Assembly: GCA_002838205.1 (NCBI GenBank)
Contig: CP017950.1
Location: 2,093,200-2,157,199, forward strand
Source: Tenericutes bacterium MZ-XQ
Lineage (GTDB): Bacteria > Bacillota_I > Bacilli_A > Acholeplasmatales > Acholeplasmataceae
DNA length: 64,000 nucleotides
Reading direction: 5' to 3'
The position numbers were made by a program, and so were the translations under genes. Shown here in pieces: positions 44,587 to 54,559 of the stretch. Under the pieces are notes generated by a model. The model saw nothing but the letters and a program-made list of their open reading frames with translations. It was not told the DNA's origin and made no database searches. Each line of letters opens with the position of its first letter. Within the stretch, counting starts at the first letter, position 1.

Positions 44587-45394
44587 CATCTTTTTTTAAA
44601 CGTTCAATATCTTTCTTTAAACCTTCAGTTGCTTGATCTTTACCTAAAGTTTTCTTCTTTCTCATAAAAATCAATATATAGCCAATAATCACTAAAACTA
44701 AATAGATAACAACGTTTCGAATGACTTTGTTTTGAACATCTATAATGAGTGGCTCTTTATAGGTTACGCCATCAATATCAGCATTGGGCGCGATATTGTT
44801 TTCATCAAGGTATGTTTGGAGTGTTGATCCTACAGTTAACATTTCTTCTGTTAGATTTATGTCTAAAGTTAAAAGTATTTCTCCGTCTTTTTCAAAAACA
44901 AATTGATCAATATCTATAAACATGCCATCTTTTATGAATTCTCTTCTCATGATGAGTGATCCTTGTGTGTCTGGATGAAAAACAGCATATAGGCCTTGAT
45001 TATATAAATTAAACCCTGTATAGGTGACTTCTATATCGTCTCCAGATTTCACTTTCACATCAAAGAACTCGGGTAGATGAGTCCCACTTTTTTGAATCAT
45101 CAAAAATTGAAATCCTTCAATTGCTAAAAGTCCTGAATCAGTATTTGTAACATGTGCTGCATTATAAATGATAATAAGATACTCATTATTGTTTATTGTT
45201 ACTGTTTCCTCATAAACTGGAGTGTCATTAAAATACGCCGAGGATATTAAATCTGTATAGGTCTCATTTTGCAATGTCTCTTCGGTGATTGCTAGCACTT
45301 CTCTAGAGCGAAAATACTCATCAGTAATGGTTGCGACCAGCATAAGCCCAACCGCAACAATTAACCCGTAAATAATACGATTGACAATCTTCAT
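44570..45394 (-). CDS. Membrane protein with extracellular domain, unknown function
   Basis: 274 residues: an N-terminal transmembrane segment (IYGLIVAVGLMLVAT), an extracellular domain of about 190 residues with no recognised family, then a second transmembrane segment (VVIYLVLVIIGYILIF) and a charged cytoplasmic tail rich in Lys and Asp/Glu. It starts 4 bases after the nuclease lipoprotein gene and probably shares its transcript, so it may assist that protein. Confidence 0.65.
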   Translation of the reverse strand: MKIVNRIIYGLIVAVGLMLVATITDEYFRSREVLAITEETLQNETYTDLISSAYFNDTPVYEETVTINNNEYLIIIYNAAHVTNTDSGLLAIEGFQFLMIQKSGTHLPEFFDVKVKSGDDIEVTYTGFNLYNQGLYAVFHPDTQGSLIMRREFIKDGMFIDIDQFVFEKDGEILLTLDINLTEEMLTVGSTLQTYLDENNIAPNADIDGVTYKEPLIIDVQNKVIRNVVIYLVLVIIGYILIFMRKKKTLGKDQATEGLKKDIERLKKDEKSDE

Positions 45395-45398
45395 TGGA

Positions 45399-46835
45399 TT
45401 AAGCCCACATGCCTAGATTGTTTTCTTGAGCGTAAGCTTCAGCATTTTTAAACCATTGATCTAAAGATATACCGTTAAAAATTAAAGCTTGTGTTGGGTC
45501 AGAGTAATTATTTTGAGAATATCCCATTTTTACAACCATGTAATTTACTAAAATATCATCAGCCCATACAAGACCTAGACTTCTTTGATAAGTATCATAA
45601 ATACCGGAAACTGGATCATGTTGGATATATACTTTTGTTGCATTTTCTAGTAAACTTTCAACATATTTTTGTGCGTTAGTAGCTAAACTTCCTGTACCTG
45701 TTTCAAGTGTATCAATACCAATAAATCTAACCCGAGCATCTCCCATGAAATAAGGCTCGAAGTATGCGGTATCTCCATCATTATTCCAAACAAATGTAAC
45801 CTCAACTACTCCACCTTTTTCAGTAAAATAATCTAAAGCTTTATACGTATCTTCTAAAGCAAATGTTTCAGGATATGCAACTGGATGAGAACCGAACATA
45901 TCATAATGATCAATTGCATAAATGCCCCATTCTCTTAATGTAAATGTAGGGTTTGCTTCATTAACAAAATCATGTCTTACAAATGTTCTGTCGTTTGAGA
46001 ACTGAATACCTGCTGTTGGATCACCAAATACATCAGTATGTGTTCCATTTTTATGTGTGATCGCTATGGCTTGTCTTCCTGTATAAAACAAATCTGCTGA
46101 TTCCATATCTGCAAGTAATAATATCTCTGCTCTACTTTCTGGATGAGCAATAATAAAAACATCATTGCCTTGTAGTGTTCCGGTTAAACTAATCGTTATT
46201 TCATTAACTTGACCAGCAACTCTATTAAAAATGGTAATGCTATAATCAGCCAAATCGATAGCCTCTTCGCTATCGTTATATAACTCAATCATTTTTGAGT
46301 CATCAGAACCCTCAAAATATTTAGAAATATAAAGACTTGTTTCTGGTTTCTCAGTAGCAATATAAACAACAATTTCTGTATTATTGTTTACTATATCTCC
46401 AGCTTCATAATTTGATTCATACTGTACAAAAATACCAGGTTCAATATCATTGGTTTCTAGTGTCTGAATTTCTATAATTAATGTTGGGAATTTTTGAAAA
46501 CTTGAGTAAATTTGAGATTGATTCTTACCTGTTAGATCCGGAAGAATATTTGCAAACTTAGCAAAATTGACAACAACTTGTGTCCCTGGTTCAACTTCCT
46601 GCCCTTTTTCAAAACCTTCACCATAAGATACAAAATATCCTTCAGTTACATCAATGTTAACTACATCCTCAATGGATGCTTGTAAGCCAAGACCAGATAG
46701 GATATTAACAACTTCTTGTTTCGATTTTCCTGTTAAATCTGGAAGTGTTAATGCTTCTTCATCTTGACATGCAGCAATCGTTACTAAAGCCATCATTGCT
46801 ACAAATAATACGAGTAATTTTTTTAACATAATCAT
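45399..46835 (-). CDS. Lipoprotein thermonuclease with PASTA and lamin-tail domains
   Basis: 478 residues. The ATG at 46833-46835 is 4 bases after TAGGAG; a second ATG two codons later is also possible. Lipobox TIAAC (Cys23). Two PASTA domains (about 25-85 and 86-155, LPDLTGKSKQEVVNIL), a lamin-tail domain (160-300) and a staphylococcal-nuclease domain (320-478). The nuclease residues are intact: NNDGDTAYF, RVRFIGIDTLET and YQRSLGLVW. It should cut DNA or RNA on the cell surface. Two PASTA domains plus a lamin-tail domain on a nuclease is an unusual mix. An extended -10 (TGATATAAT) is at 46865-46873. Confidence 0.85.
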   Translation of the reverse strand: MIMLKKLLVLFVAMMALVTIAACQDEEALTLPDLTGKSKQEVVNILSGLGLQASIEDVVNIDVTEGYFVSYGEGFEKGQEVEPGTQVVVNFAKFANILPDLTGKNQSQIYSSFQKFPTLIIEIQTLETNDIEPGIFVQYESNYEAGDIVNNNTEIVVYIATEKPETSLYISKYFEGSDDSKMIELYNDSEEAIDLADYSITIFNRVAGQVNEITISLTGTLQGNDVFIIAHPESRAEILLLADMESADLFYTGRQAIAITHKNGTHTDVFGDPTAGIQFSNDRTFVRHDFVNEANPTFTLREWGIYAIDHYDMFGSHPVAYPETFALEDTYKALDYFTEKGGVVEVTFVWNNDGDTAYFEPYFMGDARVRFIGIDTLETGTGSLATNAQKYVESLLENATKVYIQHDPVSGIYDTYQRSLGLVWADDILVNYMVVKMGYSQNNYSDPTQALIFNGISLDQWFKNAEAYAQENNLGMWA

Positions 46836-46940
46836 ACATCTCCTAAAGTTAGTGTGCACTAAATATTATATCACAATCAGGGTATTAATCCTATATTTAT
46901 GTGATGGTTTTTATATTACGTCATTTGATAAAAAATGTAT

Positions 46941-46976
46941 AAAAAAAGTGGTTCCGTAACGAAACGAAACCACTTT
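46941..46976 (-). terminator. Intrinsic terminator after the 1353-residue lipoprotein gene
   Basis: The 9-bp stem AAAGTGGTT/AACCACTTT (46945-46953 and 46968-46976) with a CG-containing loop, then TTTTTTT on the minus strand, lies about 30 bases after the stop at 47004. Confidence 0.8.
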
Positions 46977-47003
46977 GTATCAAATCTTATTGTTTAATAA
47001 AAA

Positions 47004-50000
47004 TTATGCTGGTTGATGAGATCCTAAATAATCAAAAGTATTTTGTGGATAGACAACCCATTCACTTTCTGTGAAAGTTGCATTAGGAGCACTAACCACT
47101 CTAACTAATGTATATTCTGCAGTAGCACCAGTTCCTACTGGCCAAGATGAACCTGGATCAACACCAATAACGCCAATCAAATCAATAATTGTCTCTGTAG
47201 TACCATCTAATTTGATAAGTGCAACAGCATCGTCACCATTATAGAAAGTAACACTACTTGATATATCTCCCACATTCTTGATTGCATCAACTGAAGAAGC
47301 ATTGTAAATTACAAACACTTCACCAGGTTGTAAAGTTCCTGATAATGTAATGTTGTTACCCATCTCAGAAGAACCATTTGAATATACAGCAACTTTATAA
47401 TTGCTTAAGTCAATTGCTGCATCTGTTGGATTATAAATTTCTAGTGCCTTATTGCTAGATGAACCTTCAATATATTCAGAAATGAATAATTCTGTACCAG
47501 TTGCTACATAAACGCCAACTTTAACTTCAAATACAACTTCTTTTTCTTCAGTACCTAAAGTTAGTGTTGCAGTTACTCTGATTGTATATTGTCCACTTGC
47601 AGGAACAACAACTGCACCAGTAGCAGCATCAATAATTGAACTGTTTGATGAGGTCCAAGCTATGCTTGAACCTTGATCGCCAGTTGTAGGTAATGTTAAT
47701 GTTGTGTTTTCAGTATATGATGCTTCTAATGATAATGCCATCGCATCAACTGCAACTTTGTTTGCATCATCTAATGTACCAGCAGATAATACTGTTGTGC
47801 TTGTATAATATAGATGTGGAGCATTTCTCCATGCTAAAACCGTTTCAATGTTTATTACATCGCCGATTTGAATAGCATTTAATGCAGTCTCAGCTTCAGT
47901 TGATAAAGCAGCTCTTGAATCCCACTTCAACTCAACTGTTTCATTTGCTGCTGGTCTGCTTAGCATAATATAAACATTACCATATTTGTCAGATGATACA
48001 TCAGATACATAAAGATTAGTTAACTCAACAAGCATACCTTGATAAGGTAGCATATCATCATTTAACGCAATTGCATCTACGTTTGTAGCAGCAGGTAATG
48101 TACCTGTAGTTAATGCTTCAACATGTGTTGGAGCAACTTGTCTTAATCCACTATACGTGTCACGAGCACCAGTAACGATCACTTCTTTGCCAATATTCGC
48201 TACTAAAATACCCCTGATTGCAGAATCACTTGTATAAACTGCAATACCACCAGTAGTATCTTGAATAAAGAATGTTCTGTAGTACTCATCCGCGATTACA
48301 ACACCTTGAACTTTTAATTCTACGTCATCTTCTAATGCTTGAGCAGCTAATATAGTGATAATGTCACCAACTAGAATTTCAAAAGTTTTAGTTTCTGTTA
48401 ATGTGTCTAAAGTGATTGTAGCAGTTAATGTTACTAAAACTTGTTTCATATCTGCAGGAACAGTAATCATACCAGCGTCAGTAATAACATCTGTGTTATC
48501 TGAAGTCCAAGTAATTGTAGTTCCTAAATATGCGTCTAATAAAACTAACGTTTCATCTTCAAGTACAACATCATCTACATCTACAGTTAACGCAGCTTTA
48601 GTTGCAGCTACAGCAGCTTCATTAGTTAAAGTTCCTTCAGTAATCATTGTAGTGTCAGTGAAATATAAGTATGGTGCGCTATTCCAAGCAAGTGGATTCA
48701 CGATATCTAAAACATCATTTTCAGCAATTGCGTCTAATACTGCTTGTGCCTCAGTTGATAAATCAACTCTTGAATCCCATTTCATTGTGATTTCATTAGC
48801 AGTAACACCATCAAGTAAAGTAACATAAACGTTACCATAACTATCTGAATCAACATCAATAACGATTAAACCAGTTAATTCAATTAATTGACCTTGTAAG
48901 CCTTCTAATGAGTCTGCATCTAAACCATGTTCATCAGCGTTTACAGCAGCTGGCATAGTTGCTTCACCAACAAGTTCAAATGTAATAACGTTTGATAATT
49001 GGATTAAACCTCTATAAGAAGCTCTTTCAGCGATTAATGTAATTTCTTTACCATAGTTTGCTTGTAAGAATGCTTCAACATCATCATCACTTGAATAAAT
49101 TGCAATACCACCTGTTTCATCTTGGATGAAGTAAGTGTTTTGATATTCAGCAGATGTAACAATACCAGTTACTTCAACTAAATGACCATTTCCTAATTGG
49201 ATTGCTTTTAAGATTGTAATGTTTGGAAGTTCACCTGCATCAAATGTCACTGTAAATACAGTTTCAACATCACCTTTAGTGATTGTTGCAGTTAATGTAA
49301 CTGCTTCTTGTCCAGTTGCTGGCATTGATAATACGCCAGTTGTTAAATCAACTAGAGATGAAGTTGTTTCCCAAGCAATTGTTGCACCATATTCTGTTGA
49401 TGTCATTAAATCAAATGTTGTTTCTTCAATATATTCATAATCAAACATCTTATCTAATACATTTTCAGCCATATCTACAACTTCTTGATCACTTGGAGTA
49501 AATACGATTTCATCATCTTCACCAACAAATACGATTGTATGGATTGTTCTGTCACTTCTATAACCATATAAAATAGCGTTAAATGTAACAGTCATACCAT
49601 CATATTGGTCAAATGCAGCTTTATTAGATTTATAGTAAATCATTAATGCGTTATCTGAATAAGCAGAGTTTGCATCTGTATTGATGTCTCCGCCGTCATA
49701 AGCTGGATTAACAAACACTGTATCGTAATTGCCATCACCTTGTACTCTTACTCTAGCAGTGATTTCATAATAAGTGTATCTAATTAAGTTAGTTGCACCA
49801 TATGTTGGAGCAGTGTCAGGTAGCATTGCTTCGATATCAGTTAATGCTGTAGGTGTAATTACTGAAACTTCACCATCTGATTCTCTAGCTACTGTTGGTA
49901 ACTCAGGAGCTTCTGTAGCATTTAACTGTGGAGAACCAAAGTAAACGTCATATGCACCATAAATGTTATAAACCTTACCAACTTCAACATTAGTTGCGCC

Positions 50001-51065
50001 ATAAACTGCAAGTATATCTGTACCATCAGTAAAGAAATATGTATCTGATGTCATACCAATAACAGTTACATCTTCAAATGAAATATAATCACCAGCAACT
50101 GCATTAGTTAATGCGTCATTGATACTTGCATATGGTGTAGGATCTACTAATAATGCAAGAACTAAAATATCAAATTCTTTGTATAATACTTTACCATTTA
50201 AGAATAATGATGCAGTTAAAGTAACTTCAATGTCACCTTCATCTTTAGTAGGTCTAGTAACCATACCATCAGGTGCAATGATTTCTGGATGTGTTGACAT
50301 CCATGTAACTGAAACGCCATCTTGTCCAACTTCAGTTGGAAGGTTGATATCTTGACCAACACCACCACTAATACCATCCAATAATAATGCAGTATAAGCT
50401 TCTTCTAATTTTTGATCAACAGGTTTAGAAGTGTATGCTAATACTTTGACTAAATAAGTCATTTCTTCATTTTCAATCGTTGCAGTTAATGTAACCACTT
50501 GGTCTGTTTCACCAAAATATGGTCTATGAACTGTACCATCAAGTTCAATAATGTCTTCATTTGAAGAAGTCCATGTTACATCATAACCTAATGATGTTTC
50601 AGGAAGTACGATATTTGCAGTTGTGATATAGATATCGCCATCTTTATATGCACGTCCACCGATTTCAACTGCAGCAAGTGCATCAGCTGGATCGACAACT
50701 TCTTCAGCGCCAATAACTGTAACTGTAAATGGAACTGTTTCTTCAATATCCCCCAATGTTAATGTTGCAGTTAATGTAACTTCTGTGTCTGATTCAGGTC
50801 TAGTTACAACACCAGCGTTACTAATAACATCTGGGTTTCCTGAAGTCCAAGTTATGCTAATTTCACCAATAGATTCTGGTAAAATCAGATTTTCTGTCAC
50901 TGAATTTTGTGAATCGCCGCTTGCGTATGTTACTGCGACTGTGTTTAATGCTTCATCAATTAAATCTTGATCTGAGTCGCCACAAGCAACTAAAACCAAA
51001 GATGTAAAGATGACAAACATAAACATCATCAAAACTCTAGATAAATTAAATCTTTGAGATTTCAT
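47004..51065 (-). CDS. Large surface lipoprotein of atypical Ig-like, OB-fold-like and lamin-tail domains
   Basis: 1353 residues, lipobox VLVAC (Cys28), CGGAGG before the ATG. Repeated atypical Ig-like (aBig_2-type) domains (WTSGNPDVISNAGVVTRP, TWTSSNEDIIELDG and others) alternate with OB-fold-like domains (VEVTGIVTSAEYQNTYFIQDETGGIAIYSS in pieces; VKVQGVVIADEYYRTFFIQD). A lamin-tail domain closes it (1185-1353, FISEYIEGSSSNKALEIYN). Secreted nucleases of other bacteria often carry OB-fold and lamin-tail parts, but no nuclease domain is seen here. Next to the surface nuclease, it may bind nucleic acid. This is inference. Confidence 0.8.
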   Translation of the reverse strand: MKSQRFNLSRVLMMFMFVIFTSLVLVACGDSDQDLIDEALNTVAVTYASGDSQNSVTENLILPESIGEISITWTSGNPDVISNAGVVTRPESDTEVTLTATLTLGDIEETVPFTVTVIGAEEVVDPADALAAVEIGGRAYKDGDIYITTANIVLPETSLGYDVTWTSSNEDIIELDGTVHRPYFGETDQVVTLTATIENEEMTYLVKVLAYTSKPVDQKLEEAYTALLLDGISGGVGQDINLPTEVGQDGVSVTWMSTHPEIIAPDGMVTRPTKDEGDIEVTLTASLFLNGKVLYKEFDILVLALLVDPTPYASINDALTNAVAGDYISFEDVTVIGMTSDTYFFTDGTDILAVYGATNVEVGKVYNIYGAYDVYFGSPQLNATEAPELPTVARESDGEVSVITPTALTDIEAMLPDTAPTYGATNLIRYTYYEITARVRVQGDGNYDTVFVNPAYDGGDINTDANSAYSDNALMIYYKSNKAAFDQYDGMTVTFNAILYGYRSDRTIHTIVFVGEDDEIVFTPSDQEVVDMAENVLDKMFDYEYIEETTFDLMTSTEYGATIAWETTSSLVDLTTGVLSMPATGQEAVTLTATITKGDVETVFTVTFDAGELPNITILKAIQLGNGHLVEVTGIVTSAEYQNTYFIQDETGGIAIYSSDDDVEAFLQANYGKEITLIAERASYRGLIQLSNVITFELVGEATMPAAVNADEHGLDADSLEGLQGQLIELTGLIVIDVDSDSYGNVYVTLLDGVTANEITMKWDSRVDLSTEAQAVLDAIAENDVLDIVNPLAWNSAPYLYFTDTTMITEGTLTNEAAVAATKAALTVDVDDVVLEDETLVLLDAYLGTTITWTSDNTDVITDAGMITVPADMKQVLVTLTATITLDTLTETKTFEILVGDIITILAAQALEDDVELKVQGVVIADEYYRTFFIQDTTGGIAVYTSDSAIRGILVANIGKEVIVTGARDTYSGLRQVAPTHVEALTTGTLPAATNVDAIALNDDMLPYQGMLVELTNLYVSDVSSDKYGNVYIMLSRPAANETVELKWDSRAALSTEAETALNAIQIGDVINIETVLAWRNAPHLYYTSTTVLSAGTLDDANKVAVDAMALSLEASYTENTTLTLPTTGDQGSSIAWTSSNSSIIDAATGAVVVPASGQYTIRVTATLTLGTEEKEVVFEVKVGVYVATGTELFISEYIEGSSSNKALEIYNPTDAAIDLSNYKVAVYSNGSSEMGNNITLSGTLQPGEVFVIYNASSVDAIKNVGDISSSVTFYNGDDAVALIKLDGTTETIIDLIGVIGVDPGSSWPVGTGATAEYTLVRVVSAPNATFTESEWVVYPQNTFDYLGSHQPA

Positions 51066-51165
51066 TTTATTCCTCCGTTTTTTTGTTTATTTTTGAGTCT
51101 ATTCGACTTCTAAAATATCTATGTTATAAAACTATCCCGTATGGGGAAGCTGATAACCTAACTAA

Positions 51166-53079
51166 TTACGCACCTTTTTTAGCTTCATTATAAGCTTCAT
51201 CAAGTGCACTTTGAATATTTCCATCACCTAACATAATACGTTCTAAAGCTAGGCCAACTTGATTTCTAGCTCTTGAAGAACCAATAAATGCTGGGTCAAA
51301 GAACATATGTCCTGATTGTTGGTATGCAGCGTTTGCAGCAAGTGCTATAGCACGAGCTTGAGCATTTGTAGTTGATGGATTGTTTAAGAACGCTTGATAC
51401 TCTGTTGATTCATAAGCACTCGTTCTTACAGGTAAATAACCAGTATTGATTGCCCAATGTGTCGTTACTTCAGTTGAAATTAAATATTTCAAGAATAACC
51501 ATGAAGCTAATTTTTCTTGAGCAGTACCAGTGTTCATGAGTGATACGTTTGTACCTTGTTGAATGACAGCTTTTTCATCTGGCATGTTTTCATTATATGG
51601 AACTGGTGCAACACCAATTTCAAATCCGCTACTTGGAACGTTGTATGTAACACCTGCAGATGAACCAATTGTTACGAATGTTTGTTGGTTAACAAATGGA
51701 GTTGATGCATAATCTTGATCCCAGAATTCTGGAAGTGTAAAGATATCATTATGATCTTTTAAGAATTGCATAGCAGCAAATGTTTGTGCATTTTCATGCC
51801 ATAAGAACTCACCTTCATAAGTTGAGAAGTTAAGTGCTGTGTAAGCTCCACCAAATTGTCTTGCAAAAGTAATAAATGCGTTACCAGTTGAATCATATGC
51901 AGCAGGCACGACTAATGCTTGTGCAGCAGCAATTTGATCAGCTAGTTCAGCTTCTGTTTTAGTAGGATTTGCAGCTAGAACCTTAGCTTTTGCAATTGCT
52001 CTACCTTCAGCTTCTAATTGTGGTGCGATATCAACGATATCTTGCCATGTTTGTGGTACAGCTAACCCTAATCTATTAAATACTGTTTGGTTGTAAATCA
52101 TAACTTCTGTTGATTTGTTAAATGGAAGTGAGTAATATGTACCATTTGCATCATATTGAGTATTTTCTTCTAAGTAAGAAGCAATAACATCATCAAGCGC
52201 ATCATCACCATTTAAACCAAATGTTGCAGAGTTAATGTATGGATTAAGACTTAAAACTGCATTACCATTTAAGTACTCAGCTACATGGTCTGGATATCCT
52301 TGAACCATATTAGGGAAATCACCAGCAGTAATCGCGTTAATCATATTACTCTTTAACGTATCATAATTACCAGCACCTTCAGGAATAACGATTGTAACAT
52401 TTGGATATAAATCCATAAATTCATCAGCATAACCACGAATTAAGTTTGCTTTATCTTCGCCCATCGCATGCCAGAATTCAATAGTCACTGTATCCGTTAA
52501 CGCCGATGGAATACCACTATCTACAACTCTTAATGTAATAGAATCACTTGCACGTACACCGTCATAAGTTACTCTAATATTAATTGTATAAGTTCCTGCA
52601 GTATCTAATAAATATGCACCACTCACTACAATAGTATCTGTAATATCAGTACCATCTGGAGCTTGCGCAGTAATACCAGCAAGTGGATCATAATCGCCAG
52701 AACCGATAAAATAAGTTTGTTCATTAACAACACCGAACAATTGTGGTGGTTCAACATTTGTATCACCTTGAACTGTTAAGTTGATTGTTGCAGTTGCTGG
52801 AGCTCCATCACTGTCTTCAACTGATAATGTGATAACGTATGTACCAATAATATTGTTATCTCCAGTTTCATAACCGCTAACTGTGATTTGATCTGTCAAA
52901 TCACCATCTTCTTCATCTTCAGCTGTTACTCCATCAAGTGGATCAAAGTCATCTCCTTGTTGAATCACTTGAGTAGGATTTTCAACTGTTATGGTTGGTG
53001 CTTGATTTCTTCTTGTTGCACAAGCAGAAAGTGTCAAAACACCCAGTAAAACTAAAATTGAAAATAAAACTTTCTTCAT
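51166..53079 (-). CDS. Lipoprotein sugar-binding protein with two N-terminal Ig-like domains
   Basis: 637 residues from ATG 53077-53079 behind AGGAGG; an in-frame extension into the upstream gene's end is rejected. Lipobox LSAC (Cys20). Two Ig-like domains (about 30-105 and 115-195, FDPLDGVTAEDEEDGDLT and YDPLAGITAQAPDG) precede a family 1 solute-binding domain (205-637, TIEFWHAMGEDKANLIRGY, MNTGTAQEKLASWLF). It serves the ABC importer encoded just upstream and should bring saccharides to the permease. It is the last gene of that operon. Confidence 0.9.
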   Translation of the reverse strand: MKKVLFSILVLLGVLTLSACATRRNQAPTITVENPTQVIQQGDDFDPLDGVTAEDEEDGDLTDQITVSGYETGDNNIIGTYVITLSVEDSDGAPATATINLTVQGDTNVEPPQLFGVVNEQTYFIGSGDYDPLAGITAQAPDGTDITDTIVVSGAYLLDTAGTYTINIRVTYDGVRASDSITLRVVDSGIPSALTDTVTIEFWHAMGEDKANLIRGYADEFMDLYPNVTIVIPEGAGNYDTLKSNMINAITAGDFPNMVQGYPDHVAEYLNGNAVLSLNPYINSATFGLNGDDALDDVIASYLEENTQYDANGTYYSLPFNKSTEVMIYNQTVFNRLGLAVPQTWQDIVDIAPQLEAEGRAIAKAKVLAANPTKTEAELADQIAAAQALVVPAAYDSTGNAFITFARQFGGAYTALNFSTYEGEFLWHENAQTFAAMQFLKDHNDIFTLPEFWDQDYASTPFVNQQTFVTIGSSAGVTYNVPSSGFEIGVAPVPYNENMPDEKAVIQQGTNVSLMNTGTAQEKLASWLFLKYLISTEVTTHWAINTGYLPVRTSAYESTEYQAFLNNPSTTNAQARAIALAANAAYQQSGHMFFDPAFIGSSRARNQVGLALERIMLGDGNIQSALDEAYNEAKKGA

Positions 53080-53125
53080 TCTAATCCTCCTAAAATATTT
53101 ATATACTATATCTTTATAGATATTT

Positions 53126-54544
53126 TTAACCTTTTGTACCACTTCTTCCAACACCAGAAATAATGAACTTCTTAAGTGAGAAGAATAATATAATTAATGG
53201 AACAGTTACAAGTGCAGTTGCTGCTAATTGGATATTATAAATCGGTCTAGCATCACTTGCTCCGGAATCTGTTGTAAAGCTCGTACCACGTAGTGCTACT
53301 GAAATCAACCAATTATCTTGAGATCTAGTAACTAACTGTGGCCAAATATATGCATCCCATGCACCAATTGCACTTAATATGATAATTGTGATAATGGTAG
53401 GTTTGGCGATTGGAATCATGACTCTAGTTAAATACTTAAAGTCTCCACAGCCATCAACACGAGCCGCTTGGTATAGTGTATCTGGAATTTGTTTGAATGC
53501 TTGTCTTAAGAAGAATATATAGAATACACTTACCATAAATGGGAATATAAGCGCAGCCATTTTATCAATCCATCCTAGATTTGATACAGTTACATAGTTA
53601 GTAATTGTATATAATTCTCCAGGAATCATCATCGTAAGTAATAAAACTGAAAAGATAAAGTCTCTGCCTTTAAAGTCTAATCTTGCGAATGCGAATGCCG
53701 CTAAAATAGTTGTTGTAACCGTACCTAACATCGTTAATACACCTACAACAATTGTGTTCCAAATGTATGTACCAAAATTAAATCTAGTAATTGCGATTCT
53801 AAAGTTCACCCATTGCATTTCTCCAAGTCCAATCACGAATCTTGGATTTAAGGACTCAGTTAACTCAATATTTGTTTTTAATGCTGTTAAAATCATCCAA
53901 TAGAATGGAATAAAGATGAAAAGTGCCATCAGTGTTAAGAATGTATAAGTTATGGAAAGTCTAACAATTTTGAGCATAAAGTCTCTTTGACTAATTTTCT
54001 CTAAGTCTTGTTGACTCTCTGATTGAGCAGCTCTTCTTTCTTTTCTTTCTTTTGCTTTTTTAAATGTCTCTCCAGTTAGGAAAGCTTTTGTTTTATGGCC
54101 TGCATTGATCATTGTTTGCTTGAATTTATATCCTTTAACAAGATCTTTCATCATAAAACCGATATGGAATCTTAAGACCGCTGAAAACGGATTAAATGTC
54201 AATAAACTCATTGCACTATATAAGTGTTGTGTTCTATATGACCATTCATCAACCTCAACAGCTTCTTTACTAAAATATCTTCTCATATTTTGGAAAGCAA
54301 TTGGTGTGAACACTAATAGATATCCAAGTAAGAGTCCAATGAGTAAGTTTACCGTTGTTTGAATAACTGTAAACCCTAAAACTGTATATTCAGTGTTAGG
54401 ATCAACCACATCAGTGATTGCTGCCGGTTCAACAAGTGCACCGAATAAATATGCAACAAGAATAAATGCAAAGACAACATAAACAATATCGATAAGGTTA
54501 GCTATGATTTGTATGCGTTTAATTTCATTTGTAATTTTTCTCAT
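53126..54544 (-). CDS. Sugar ABC transporter permease (MalG type) with N-terminal membrane extension
   Basis: 472 residues, about 190 longer than usual MalG permeases. The extension holds two hydrophobic segments (IVYVVFAFILVAYLFGAL and TVNLLIGLLLGYLLVF) and a basic, glutamine-rich cytoplasmic part. The core has the family's six helices and the EAA loop as YQAARVDGCGDFKYLTRVMIP, which docks the ATPase. AGGGAGG precedes the ATG. What the extra domain does is unknown. Confidence 0.9.
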   Translation of the reverse strand: MRKITNEIKRIQIIANLIDIVYVVFAFILVAYLFGALVEPAAITDVVDPNTEYTVLGFTVIQTTVNLLIGLLLGYLLVFTPIAFQNMRRYFSKEAVEVDEWSYRTQHLYSAMSLLTFNPFSAVLRFHIGFMMKDLVKGYKFKQTMINAGHKTKAFLTGETFKKAKERKERRAAQSESQQDLEKISQRDFMLKIVRLSITYTFLTLMALFIFIPFYWMILTALKTNIELTESLNPRFVIGLGEMQWVNFRIAITRFNFGTYIWNTIVVGVLTMLGTVTTTILAAFAFARLDFKGRDFIFSVLLLTMMIPGELYTITNYVTVSNLGWIDKMAALIFPFMVSVFYIFFLRQAFKQIPDTLYQAARVDGCGDFKYLTRVMIPIAKPTIITIIILSAIGAWDAYIWPQLVTRSQDNWLISVALRGTSFTTDSGASDARPIYNIQLAATALVTVPLIILFFSLKKFIISGVGRSGTKG

Positions 54545-54559
54545 AATATCCTCCCTTTA

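Noticed and set aside
48355..48828. Plus-strand frame of 157 codons
   Set aside because: It lies wholly inside the 1353-residue lipoprotein gene on the other strand, and its Val/Ser/Thr-rich composition is an antisense shadow.
53095..53125. ATATCT/AGATAT hairpin between permease and binding-protein genes
   Set aside because: The stem is six AT pairs with no T run, too weak to call a terminator.
53080..53154. Longer N-terminus of the sugar-binding lipoprotein
   Set aside because: It would overlap the permease gene end and put the signal peptide inside the protein; AGGAGG directly precedes the inner ATG.
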